A DNA stretch of 64,000 nucleotides from Photobacterium malacitanum (GTDB lineage: Bacteria; Pseudomonadota; Gammaproteobacteria; Enterobacterales; Vibrionaceae), in NCBI RefSeq assembly GCF_900185615.1, contig NZ_FYAK01000004.1, forward strand, positions 62,001-126,000. Direction: 5' to 3'. A model generated the notes under the pieces. That model had not been told where the DNA came from and did not search any database. It saw only the letters and a list, made by a program, of their open reading frames with translations. Of the stretch, positions 29,901 to 61,500 are shown one piece after another. A program made the translations under genes and the position numbers. The first letter of the stretch is position 1, and every line of letters starts with the position of its first letter.

Positions 29901-30149
29901 ATCATCTTCATCTGGTGGATTATCACCAAGAAAAAGACTTGATAACAATTCATGACGAGGACCATTGTTACTCAATAAGGTACTGTAATCACTACCATTA
30001 GTATCTGGTGCATCACCATAATCATAACTACCGTTAGCGTTTGCATTAGCAGCTAAAAGCAATCCATGAACAAATATCAGTGCACCACATAGGGAGAAAT
30101 TTATGAAAATATTTTTTATTTGCGATAAAGAATTGTTTAATTTAGACAT
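17910..30149 (-). CDS. Giant secreted GEVED-module adhesin-like protein (4079 aa)
   Basis: The start at 30149 is chosen over upstream ATGs because GGGAG lies 7 bases before it. It gives a signal sequence (core CGALIFVHGLLL, cleavage near residues 34-38) followed at once by DYGDAPD. About ten GEVED modules follow, each running from a DYGDAPD-type opening through YTTL-GPxH, LG-PD, DDED and AWIDWNNNGQFE to GEVEDH. Between them are a jelly-roll-like domain (residues about 233-453), beta-propeller-like repeats (about 850-1200, 2330-2590, 2770-3050 and 3230-3525), an L-type-lectin-like domain (about 1580-1800) and an SdrD_B-like domain (about 2185-2325). The C-terminus has another SdrD_B-like domain and a DUF11 cap ending YQVNIE. 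The protein is acidic and calcium-motif-rich, with no enzyme motif. It probably acts as a surface adhesin or filament; the function is inferred. Confidence 0.87.
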   Translation of the reverse strand: MSKLNNSLSQIKNIFINFSLCGALIFVHGLLLAANANANGSYDYGDAPDTNGSDYSTLLSNNGPRHELLSSLFLGDNPPDEDDGLLQNVTATADDIQSNNDEDSSHGIGLYASSTSLSFSQLVNNTTSNPAYLYAWIDWNNNGQFERNEFVEGGTEIGDAMLVANGDTSVNLLWSTLPSLSSNSNFFMRLRISDQLLPDSAASATDEDPRSLGLAGFGEVEDHQINVTPNFTQANTLTCSSSAQALTGADITTLSNYTALGGVSIVGDELHSMPASGSHPAKRFELEVLSPGKQFTYPVGIEAEFRLKNLNSGDGDLLFWLTDHTNMNGVFITDVDNSYTAWVGKDANWNGANSEISGFVNSTVNQFGSVAGSLSTTVFKRYRLSMYVQSDQSTTIQLTVMNDDGSLIAQSPVHIGARTLDPSQGIWLAHTSHNNDPSSQRYIFGGMSMVISDASGCDYGDAPDAVTGTSEGDYETLSINGGPSHIIDDVIYLGNQAPDSDTDGFNNGVDTQFNASDDDIKGTTPNDEDGVITPIVVDSTDVSLTIICNDFSAGSGDLGATVHGWIDTNRNGEFEESEYASQGCNDNSSTQAGSAVLIWSGLNLASGESYIRLRITDDNLVDTASGDNRDDRAYGSAVYGEIEDHPVTIIVNADYGDAPDTGLGVGEHNYRTLLADSGPYHVASTDIFIGSNAADNEDEAQGVSVLTADGDDTTGTVDDENSIAGISMSANDTSLTTAVTVTNNTANDSYLYAWVDWDNSGSFDVDEFVEGGTGTDGQIIVASGDNSKTLIWTSLSNLTANDHYYVRLRLSDSALLLNGETGSSEDPRSLHGGGLGEVEDHLFVMGEADFSIASCNNHAELTQKWWIGTTGGATRTVIDFTALSANGDPTISEASLIGMSTGNGHTEGTVTMTDPTNGAVIIYGDDGGVFHGQTHQALSLPFAMGNSVDFPIAVTPKPGGGVNEFYVFGNNYSTISAGELDFSSATVTSLGTVETASLLESQLVVPHANRSDTWLLTVNTSWQLNAHQLTASGIIAPVTSAIVSGSASNGKGAMDYSPATGKLAIAHDSLPYRLIIADFDAASGQLYNVQQITTNINRIGSSPRFSPDGHKVFFENGTAGDNGPLFYYDIATDAVVAVAGIPDSVSSIKFGPDGRLYAFKNASIYIIDNISTTPSFVKTLTMPGNASIETLPEIYAYCDYAGGTIIFKDYGDAPDDSDSGTTGANDYTTLASTNGPYHLLPANGASVYLGSIAPDSDDGTLQSLQSDADDTTNVIPNIDDEDAINDIVNVSNQSTSFSHTLACNGNGAPVYAWIDFNRNGIFEVSNYEFTAGSCADFTPATDGQVQLNWSNLDSATFDVGFTVMRLRIVPDAQFSNTDLSLTSEDERSIAVANDGEIEDHIIMISRSGDYGDAPLSYEVTGQEAAIHTTGIYYLGDRVDEESTRWVLADEDDATTGGGSNNNGNGDDEDGVQFALYRGIVGNSSIAWNRSSVAIEVSQNGYASIWIDWDNDGQFTEANDLVIADWSVTTGSNVHAFTMPASVTSDRTVWARIRYCQNANECNTISGYAATGEVEDHQATIGPVQCLALGDQFKMPASSNSSVNTTTNEVIITADQTSQRGAFWTKNRFDMSAEFRLRFGVYLGTRDGNGADGVAFVMHNDPSGTETQGLLGGGLGAQGISNSIGVEFDTWTNGQYSDSNSNDHTTMMLPSSSNLGLIPGTSYHSLSNIEDGKYYEVIFDWEPITQTFDYYFDGQLYESLTADLVNSYFGGSNLIYYGMTGSTGAYTNTQKICIIEQDISFFANDLGDAPDDGTNNTFHTLLESNGPVHEIGAISGIFLGDIEPDMDPGTYQSIDADQDDINDNSALRLLSDEDAVDNLVFDSSKSTFTLNVPCNDFVAGNDLAATVHGWIDFNGNQQFERSEYAYRECTDVDESSTGAAILRWIDVTQVQEGTSYLRLRISNQSLPQDLGPTSWDEASTGTVVGGEVEDHKITFSQASDFGDAPDSYHTLSANNGAEHGLGSYRYSLYLGSTAADADSDGFSDGVEDNPNTATDDDNVDTSGISAGNDEDAVTGMPGFFIDSTDYQVDVVCNDHDGNVDLGATVYAWVDFNHNGSFDASNNEFAQAQCNDADATTNGSATLSFSGFTAAAAPATTFARLRITTQTLTATDSAGFAIDGEVEDYAVIVGFKVSGKVFADSNNAVTDGMSYYNGNLDAGELGISNVVVTLYDITTNTCQSTTTDTNGDYALAALTNHQYKLYETANETTPAPLVCPPEVGAVNSDGLLVNNTITDPDGYTSSSSNIIDLGTITSDDSGNNFADISAPGFASCDADGYLSLRTPADLFAVDLFTGDTEELAANITSTYKNGSLQVGYMMQYNHIIGDITQTNAKLIGLVDGNYNVHLLPITLTGSNINIAFNNATISDDGILYMASGNTGYILKVDVNPASETYLQEVGRPSISSFGTADFAINPLDGKLYGLRNNGTIAIFDPATNTRDNSKNVNKVISAGVTRNYNSNHFTSGYGAIYFDQAGNMYAVNNGKYTQGDISAPVLQIPIGNGAAANYTATIVSNLGFTMSSNDGARCRYAPLGLDFGDAPDSYQTLNSSSGPYHVTRNNNLWIGDNKPDNDVDGAPQIDAYGDDSVGTTPDDEDGFDNQVRVFVNNGSGSLTVPITNNSGKAATLYAWVDFNQLNGFELSERASIAVSATTTQANVTLNWNGLAGVVTGDTYLRLRLCTDDATAQCDVISGPASNGEVEDHLAKVIEGVFPSTTCDGIYQSSGSSATSFDFSGLNITNEPYSLSNIISNQTGFDNLNGIAFDRVGGVFYGSFIDNSNTLHIAMFDKSGNIVDVGAPLASNSFDIVNVSTGAMTAVLAGSPITASPSLVGQLGTINHSGEYLYLGHINSAQILIVNLNTFTVDAVNLLLPDIGMTTGGGFSLPFDSDWVFSAETGNIYATELAARTLYIINPTSGAIATTAIDFNTTVPAATSYGMVMGEDSFVYLMIDGNYDSDLNGSLDGVGSALYQLNILSKKALHLGPISGSNVAYSDAAGCIETAKDYGDADISYGAVSHQFSDNNSNGINDYSLGSLWDSEFYAHSSTNARDDNLYTLADEDGVIIPAQLQAGTNTITLSATQPGVVNIWLDYQHGGSFDSSEQLLTNYAVTAGDNSIVLTLDATAMGSYNGATILRVRYCAAMGQCDQYNDVVQGSSASNGEVEDYQVWTTAVSLVTNSCNNFTLSSGANGNYGLESLQPDTTPLLTTSLQQPVTITSLTNFDHFNGLGMHPESYLIYGVVTDSNSMNGDAHLVVTDQSGSEVVNLGRIVSAVNQTLQLIPSSSIVFNKNQPLANVVNGVNIQSATRGAIDPTGNYLYLHHQQWQSLIKVHLKDQTFTIVSLQSALTPMGGDMAFDKDGNLYNADLLNGQLYQLNPTLGTINSVTLNWHGASAPIAGGAIGALIMDDSIFAYAVTKNGSHDIDRNGIAEHTGSAMYRINTVTGDIVAIAAMDSTYNETLDGAGCFVSADYGDSTADIDGNVTHRFYDDDNDGEVDYRLGVLFDPELTQFNSADARGDDIHDIDDEDGVNMPASIVVNSIVNVDVTVTNQGSGSLKLNVWVDMNGNGSYRDTGEQIVNELDVINGINSVQLLLPAAYTQGYNGNTTIRFRLCEQANQCNAPDDAQLGMLAPNGEVEDYPFELINQIVIKGFIFEDNAAGSATAHDGVKSGLETGLGQFTVQAFYQGGVIAGYNPGDILSTVRSRGDGSYEILLPVEVATQPVLIKVVGQARWIDISESDLSSIPQASSSSVTDNQVTVTANAGDNVEYLNFGKVKPPTLEADNFTEVEPNNSVLLRHQLHSFTSGSINLIIDDIVITPTNNNWSITLYRDQNCNGVIDIIDNAITAPITVIGNTDLCLLSKVFIPSDAGLNASARYAVKATMVFEDVSGTGHGISRIVTDTDTVKVTFVGAGELKLTKTVSNLTQGSGITTQNTAKPNDVLRYDIHFENVGTGVISDVTIYDDTPAYTVLEQPLDCNNYTYPTGLNCNIVTLNGNNVSGYKGQIKVELTGELQPSENGSIYYQVNIE
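24745..25405 (-). other. L-type-lectin-like domain in the 4079-aa protein
   Basis: Residues about 1580-1800 show the legume-lectin-like bacterial pattern: FGVYLGTRDGNGADGVAF, HNDPSGTETQGLLGGGLG, GVEFDTW, DHTTMML, FDWEPITQTFDYYFDGQLYE and YYGMTGSTGAY. The Asp-Gly-x-Ala-Phe and GVEFDTW blocks normally frame the Ca2+/sugar site. The domain sits between GEVED modules 5 and 6. Sugar specificity cannot be read from sequence. Confidence 0.72.
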
Positions 30150-30276
30150 TATCATTCTCCCTACAATATTTATGCGTCCATTCAATGCTTTTTGTATTAT
30201 GGAAAGCAAAATAAGCCTTATTTAATAATTGATGAGTTAAATCTGATAACCAATTAATCCTCATTTTCTCAGTTAT

Positions 30277-30302
30277 AATTCGTTATCAAACTTAAACGAA
30301 TT
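30277..30302. repeat. Inverted repeat AATTCGTT-N10-AACGAATT
   Basis: Perfect 8-bp arms lie immediately after the stop codon of the small gene at 30302 and about 130 bases upstream of the 4079-aa giant's start. No T-tract follows on the minus strand, so an operator for the giant gene is as likely as a terminator. Similar half-sites occur at 55226-55243, upstream of the 8123-aa giant. Confidence 0.45.
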
Positions 30303-30643
30303 TACACCTGACAAGCCGTGTTATTACTGCTGCTGACAGCAATAACAATGAAATGAGGGATTAAGGTATATTGATGGCAATTGAGAATGTGATTGGACGT
30401 TAATATATGATGTGTTATCTGAAGTGCGTCATCATAGTCAAATTGAACATTTGAACTAATGGGAACGATATGGCTATCACTGATCATGTGCCAGTGCTTG
30501 TTGTTAATTTCCTCTTTGATGTCATAAGTATATGGTACTGTTGCATTGGAATTTAGAAAGTCAGTTGCTGCTACACGAAAAGGCACAATCGTAACCAATG
30601 ATGCCATTATCGTTAATACCACTTTTTTTATACTAATACACAT
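30302..30643 (-). CDS. Small secreted protein of unknown function (113 aa)
   Basis: I do not recognise this gene. From the ATG at 30643 it encodes a basic N-terminus and hydrophobic stretch (MCISIKKVVLTIMASLV..., cleavage likely near FRVAA), then about 85 polar residues with many His and Asn (NKHWHMISDSHIVPISS, ITHHILTSNHILNCHQ). The start is ambiguous: AGGGG lies 9 bases before 30643 and only 3 before another ATG at 30649; longer starts add an unlikely N-terminus. It has two late cysteines (in NCHQ and ACQV). It sits between two giant genes on the same strand, so a helper role for them is conceivable but unsupported. It could also be a spurious or decaying ORF. Confidence 0.5.
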   Translation of the reverse strand: MCISIKKVVLTIMASLVTIVPFRVAATDFLNSNATVPYTYDIKEEINNKHWHMISDSHIVPISSNVQFDYDDALQITHHILTSNHILNCHQYTLIPHFIVIAVSSSNNTACQV

Positions 30644-30758
30644 GAGCATATGCCCCTTTTTTATTAACATAAGGGAACATATGCAGCATATATGCCAAAT
30701 ATAATAGGCAATCAATCAACTAATTAGACAAGTATTGGCAGATTGAGTGAAATGCGTT

Positions 30759-30772
30759 ACGCAAACCTGCGT
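30759..30772 (-). other. Short hairpin between the 8123-aa gene and the small gene
   Basis: ACGCA-AACC-TGCGT forms a 5-bp stem with a 4-base loop about 20 bases after the stop codon at 30792. It lacks a T-tract. It may contribute to 3'-end formation of the giant mRNA, or be chance. Confidence 0.25.
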
Positions 30773-30791
30773 TGCAAAATAATAATATTTA

Positions 30792-55509
<24,718 letters not shown>

Positions 55510-58500
55510 TTACTCAATGATAACACGGTAACTCACTTCGCCTTTTTGATTAGGTTGCAAACTACCTGTTAGTTGCCACTGAATATCACCACTAAATCCA
55601 GTATTATTTATTAGTGGCAATAATAGCTGGCAAACTAGCCCTGTCGGCATAACCGCATTAGCACAATCAATAGCTTCTGCTAATTGTGTATATGCTGAAG
55701 TGGTATCATAAATATTAATATCCGTTACGACTCCGGTACCAACATTAATAAATTCAATTGTATACACGAGAATATCACCAGGTTTAGCCTGATTAGATGC
55801 TGAAGCCGCTGTTGCTTGAGATATATTTGCCACCGTTTTATTCAGTTTTAATTCTCCAGCGCCACTGAAGCTTACTCGCACAGTATCACTATCAATAACT
55901 TGGCGCGTAATACCGTGGCCTGTGCTTGCCATATCAGCAAACACCATATCAGCGTAAATATCATAGTTATAACTTGCATTAAGTGGAGCATCGACAGGCG
56001 TAAGGACTTTACTCAGTAAACAAATATCGCTATTACCTGACACAGCAATAGATGCAGATATTTGGCTATCGCTACCATCAATAACGCCATTACAATTTGC
56101 ATCTTGGTAAAGTACTGCCGCCCATGCTGTATTTGGTGGAGTGCCCATTGGATTAGCAATCGTCAAGGTTACATCCCCAGAGGTAGCACTAGTAAATTTA
56201 TGCTTAAATAACGCAAAGTTACCCGGTTCAAGCTCAGTATAATTATCCGGCTCCATTCGCGGTTCTTGCACTTTACCGAAATTCAGTCCAGTCAAATAAT
56301 CGCCCGCAGAAGCATTTATCAACATCTGACTGTCAATAACGCTGCTATTAGTAACTTGTGACAACGTAGCAACATCAGCCTCACTAATATCAATCCAACG
56401 CGCTTGTTTGACGACATTTAGCACAAGATCTTCATTCGCTAACAAGACAGGAATTACAACCAGATAAGATCCATCACCAGAGGTTTGTGTCGTAGCAATA
56501 ATATCGCCGACAGCATAACTATGAATACCTGCACCGTTGTAAATCGCATTAACGGTGACATTACCTATTCCCTGCTCTTGGCCATCGATAACACCATCAT
56601 GTGCCGCCGTTGCTGCACCAATACCATTATCTTCAAACACTAGCCCACTCAATATAATCTGATTGATAAGTTCAAATTGATAATCTTCTACTTCTCCATC
56701 AACAGCTTCACCGATAGCAGTATTACAACTTGAGGCCGTACTACATAATCGGAAACGTGCAACTGTATCACCGTTATATCCAGCCGTTAATCCTGCATCA
56801 AGATTGAGATCAATGTTAAAGCTAGTAGCATTAACAATATGATCTTCTACAATAAGCTCTCCAGGATCATTAAAGTTACCATTACCATTTAAATCGATAA
56901 ATATATTTAGGAAACCACTGGCTTGTGGTACTGATATCGCAACAGGTGTCAAGGTCGCAACCGTGATACTCGTCGGCATAATGACTCCATCTTCATCATT
57001 TAAGCCTTGTAAATTATCCCCTGTAGCATCAAGAGAGAACACACTGACAAGCTCAGTGTCCCATTGATTACCTAGCGTTAAATCTTGATCACCATCAAAA
57101 GCAGCATCGCCATCGTTACCTGCATCTGAATAATTATGATAAGCAACACCATAACTGCTCGCTGCGTCACCATAATCTCGGCTGCTATAACAACCTGCAG
57201 CATCTTGACCCGATAGACTGGTTGCTGTCATAGCTGAGATATACAACAAATCACCAGTAATAACATTGAGTTGATATATCGCCGCTTTATTGATCACGTC
57301 ATGAGTATTGTCACCTGTGGTGTCATGATTACCGCCATCAGTAAAGGCATAGAGCATTATGCCATTATCCATTACGGTACCTCCTGCGACGGCGGCTCCC
57401 GCATTAGTCACTGGCATTAAGCCATTAAACTGTATGATTTTCTCTGTCACATCACCGGTTAATGGGTTGATTTTTAAATATTTATTATTTGAAAAATCAA
57501 TACTGTAAATAAAGTTATCATGCTCACTAAATGAGAAGTCATCCCCTAACGTCACCGCAGCAGAAAGAGATATTGTTGTAAATGTTTGAGTACTGAGTTC
57601 AATGCGCACCAATACGTTCCACTGTGGCTGCATCACATACAAATACTGACCATCAATCGATACATCACCAAGTGTAATAGCCTCTAGATTTGCCCCACCG
57701 CCAGTGCGTGATAATGTCTGGTTATCACTAAACGACGCACTACCATTTGCTGCATGCGTCACAGTTTGCGAATTATTAGCGCGTACTTCACCTAGTGGCA
57801 CAAAATCAGTGCCATCACGATCGGTGACAAATAAGATAACATCTTCATCAGCAGTAGATGTGTCGTAGAACACACCATAAAACAAGCCATTTTGACGATT
57901 AAAGCCAATACCATTTATATTTTCAGCATCAGGATAACCAGCTACAGCTATTGGGGTAACTAATGTGGTTAATTGCGCAGGACTCGTCGATGGGTCTAGC
58001 TCTGTATAGTCAATGCCATTACTGGTATTTTCATGAGTATCAATGACAATATTACAACTGGTATCACCATTTAGATTTGAAACAAAAACCCGATGATCTT
58101 CAACTTCACCGTCAGCAGCAGGTCCTGTTGGATCTGGGTAACCATCATTATTGGAGTCTAAAGCGACATTGGTTGTTGAATTAAAGTCAGAACTGATACG
58201 AAGCCGATAGCCTGTCACACTATTGCTAATATTTGCGCCCGTCGTACCAACATTATTCCAAGTTAAGGTTACGGTTGAACCACCGCTCGGGGCTATTATC
58301 CAAGCACTTTCATCATTTTCAAAGGTGCCATTATTATCAAAGTCGACCCAACCAGAAACATAAGCGTCATTACCGGTGGTATTTGTAATCGGAATAACTT
58401 GAGTAACTGTTGTATTAGAAACATCTAAGGTCACTAAACTCGATAGAACATCTTCATCATCCATTGCCAAACCGTTATCATCATCGCCAACAAAATCAAT

Positions 58501-61500
58501 ATTTGGTTGACCATCATTTTCATTATCAGGCGCAACAGCACCTAAATATAGCCCAACAGTATCGGTTAAATGACGCGGGCCATTTGTCATTAAGGTTGTC
58601 GTATAGCCTTTTATTTCTGGTGCGTCACCAAAATCTAATGGCATAGGTGCAAATCGACAACGCGCACCATCATTTTGGCCTGTCGATGCATTCATCTGAG
58701 TAAAATTGACTGCAGTATAATTACCCGCCGTTAATGAAGGATCTGAAAGATCAATACGAATAATACGGCCAGGATTAGGGTTTTGAGCCGCATACATAAA
58801 GCCTTGGTCATCAAAATAAATCGCCCCCCATCCTGAAGAGGTTGTGCCAACAGTACCCACGCTACCAAGATTGGTTCTCGTCCCTGTTACTGGATCAAAC
58901 TTCACTAAACTCCCGGTCGGTGTTAACGTATAGAGCATGTTATCAATTGGATTGATTGACATATCTGCCATCGTTGGCGCAGAGACTGATAATTCATCAA
59001 TTTGACGCAGGTAATTAACACTATTTGGATTAACATCAATACGATACATTGATGTACCACTGCTATTCATCAGCAATAGCACTCCATTATCGTCAATATC
59101 ACCACTGTTATAGTTATTTAATGCCATGCTACTATCGGTTATTGGTAGAACAAATGCTGTACCACTACCATCGACCATTAATACGGTATCTTTATTCTTA
59201 ATATTGTCGCCAATAAGCGTATTGGTAATAAAGTTATACCCTGTTCCTCCAAATACGCCTGTTGCTGTTGGTAACACATCATCATACAAGGGGGTTACTT
59301 GGCCTAACGCTAAATTAATACTGGTGATATCTGTTGGTGAATTACGTAATAAATAGCCATCACTACTGCAGGTTGGGTAAGCCGAAATTGCAAAGTCTGC
59401 AAAATTAACATCTGTCGTATCAGTGAATATGGTCAGCGCCTGCATATTAGAAGAGCTTGAATGTATGTTTGCTGGATCACCTATTGTAGCACCAACATAT
59501 TCACCGAGAGTGGTGTCTAATACACCTGCCGTTGGTGGGCACGTTGGCGTAACGAGATCCGTTTCAAGTGCAGCCTCATAAATATGATAATTACCCCCAG
59601 GTATAACCATATTGTATTCACCAGTCGTTGCATCTGCTGTTGCTACATAACACTGATTAGTTGCTAAGTTATGCGCAATAACAGGAACAGCAACGCCTAA
59701 TCCTGCTTCCGTGGGATCTTTTATTCCATTGAGTGTCGGTGCAGTACTGCTGTCGTCAAATACAAACCCTGATAAATTAAAGCTACATAAAGCAGGTGCT
59801 GTTGGTAATGGTGCAGCCATTGTTACACCACCATCACCGCCTTCATCACCACACAATAGCTGGCCGCTACAACTTTCATTACCACCACTAATATTGACGG
59901 TTGCACCACTGCTATTAAAAATAACCCCACCACCGCCACCAGCAGCAGATTGACCATGACCACCAGAAGAGCCAACCCCATTACCACCGATAGCATTAAC
60001 AGTGAGCCCAGTTAGCGTAGCGCCATCTTGGTTATAAATAACCACTGTACCACCAGCACCACCGCCACCCGGAGAATCTCCGCCAGCTACTGCTGATTGA
60101 TTACCATTAGCATTAATCGTTCCGCTGCCTGTAATTGTTGTGGCATTGATATAAACAATACCGCCACCATCGGCACCATCACGACCCGCTGAATTGTTTT
60201 GCTGCCCAGCGCCGCCACCGCCACCAAAGAGTAATCGAGTATCATCAACCAAGCCCAAACCCGTTCCAGGTTCTCCGGCGTAATAACTCAATGAATTTGA
60301 ATATCTGCCACCTCTACCACCTGGGCCGATATTTGCACCACCACCACCACCAGAATTAAAATTACCGCCGCCGCCAGCATTTGCTGGCGCACCAATACCA
60401 TAATCACCATTAGGATAACCATTGCCACCAAGTGCAGCAGGTGTGCCGGCAATACCTTCACCTTTACCACCATCGATATTTGATGCTGACAACACATAAT
60501 TAAGACCGGTTGCGATACCATTACTGGTGTTTAATTTACCGCCTCTAAAGCCTTTACCGTTAACATCAATCGTATTGCCATTGAGATCTAAACTGCCATT
60601 AACAAACAGTGAAACAATACCACCACTACTACCATTCCAGTCGGCTGCGGTGATTGTGCCAATAAGACGCACGTCTTCATACATTGGCACTCGCACAACT
60701 TGATAACTGCTTTGGCTATCAACCACAAAACTATTGGTCAGGTTTTCACTGATCACTAACGTTGGGGCGTTATAACTCACAACGGTTGCTAATTCATATT
60801 GACCGCTATTACCGTAATTAATCCAACCACTGCCATACCCCCCCACTTGACCGCTACCATAACTATCAGTATTTGACGTATCTAGAGTCGTATTCTGAAT
60901 TTGAATGATCATAATCCGATCACCCGAATTTAAGGTTTTCGAGGTATCTCCTGTTGCAGCACCTAGTTCGATCGTGTTTGTTCCTGTCAACGCTGAGGCG
61001 GTGGCTGGATAATAAGTATTGACCACACCTGTAATATCAATTGGTGTACCCGTTTCACCTTCTATATTGGCAGTATTGATACATTGGCTAGCAACAACCG
61101 CTGGAGAAATTGGCTGAATAGGCCCTTTAAGAATTGGAATTTGATGATCTTCAACCTCACCATTGATAGCAGTACCGTTATAATCTGCCATGGTGAGAGT
61201 TTCAGACGTAATACGTAAACGAAGATAGGTTTGAGTTGCTGTTGTGCTGGTATTTATCGCCGTAAAGACTAAAGTTGCGCTGCCCTCTGTTACTGCATCA
61301 GCATCCACACAAGGAGCTTGACTAAACTCACCACTATCAGCAAAATCACCATCGGCATTGAAATCTCCCCATCCATATACATTTGCCCCAATATCAACGC
61401 TACCAGTGTGATCATTACAACTGACAAGTTGAGTAAATGAGGTCGCGCCTTGAGATAAGAAGCCCACAGTGGCAATCGCATCCTCATCAGCATTATCAGT

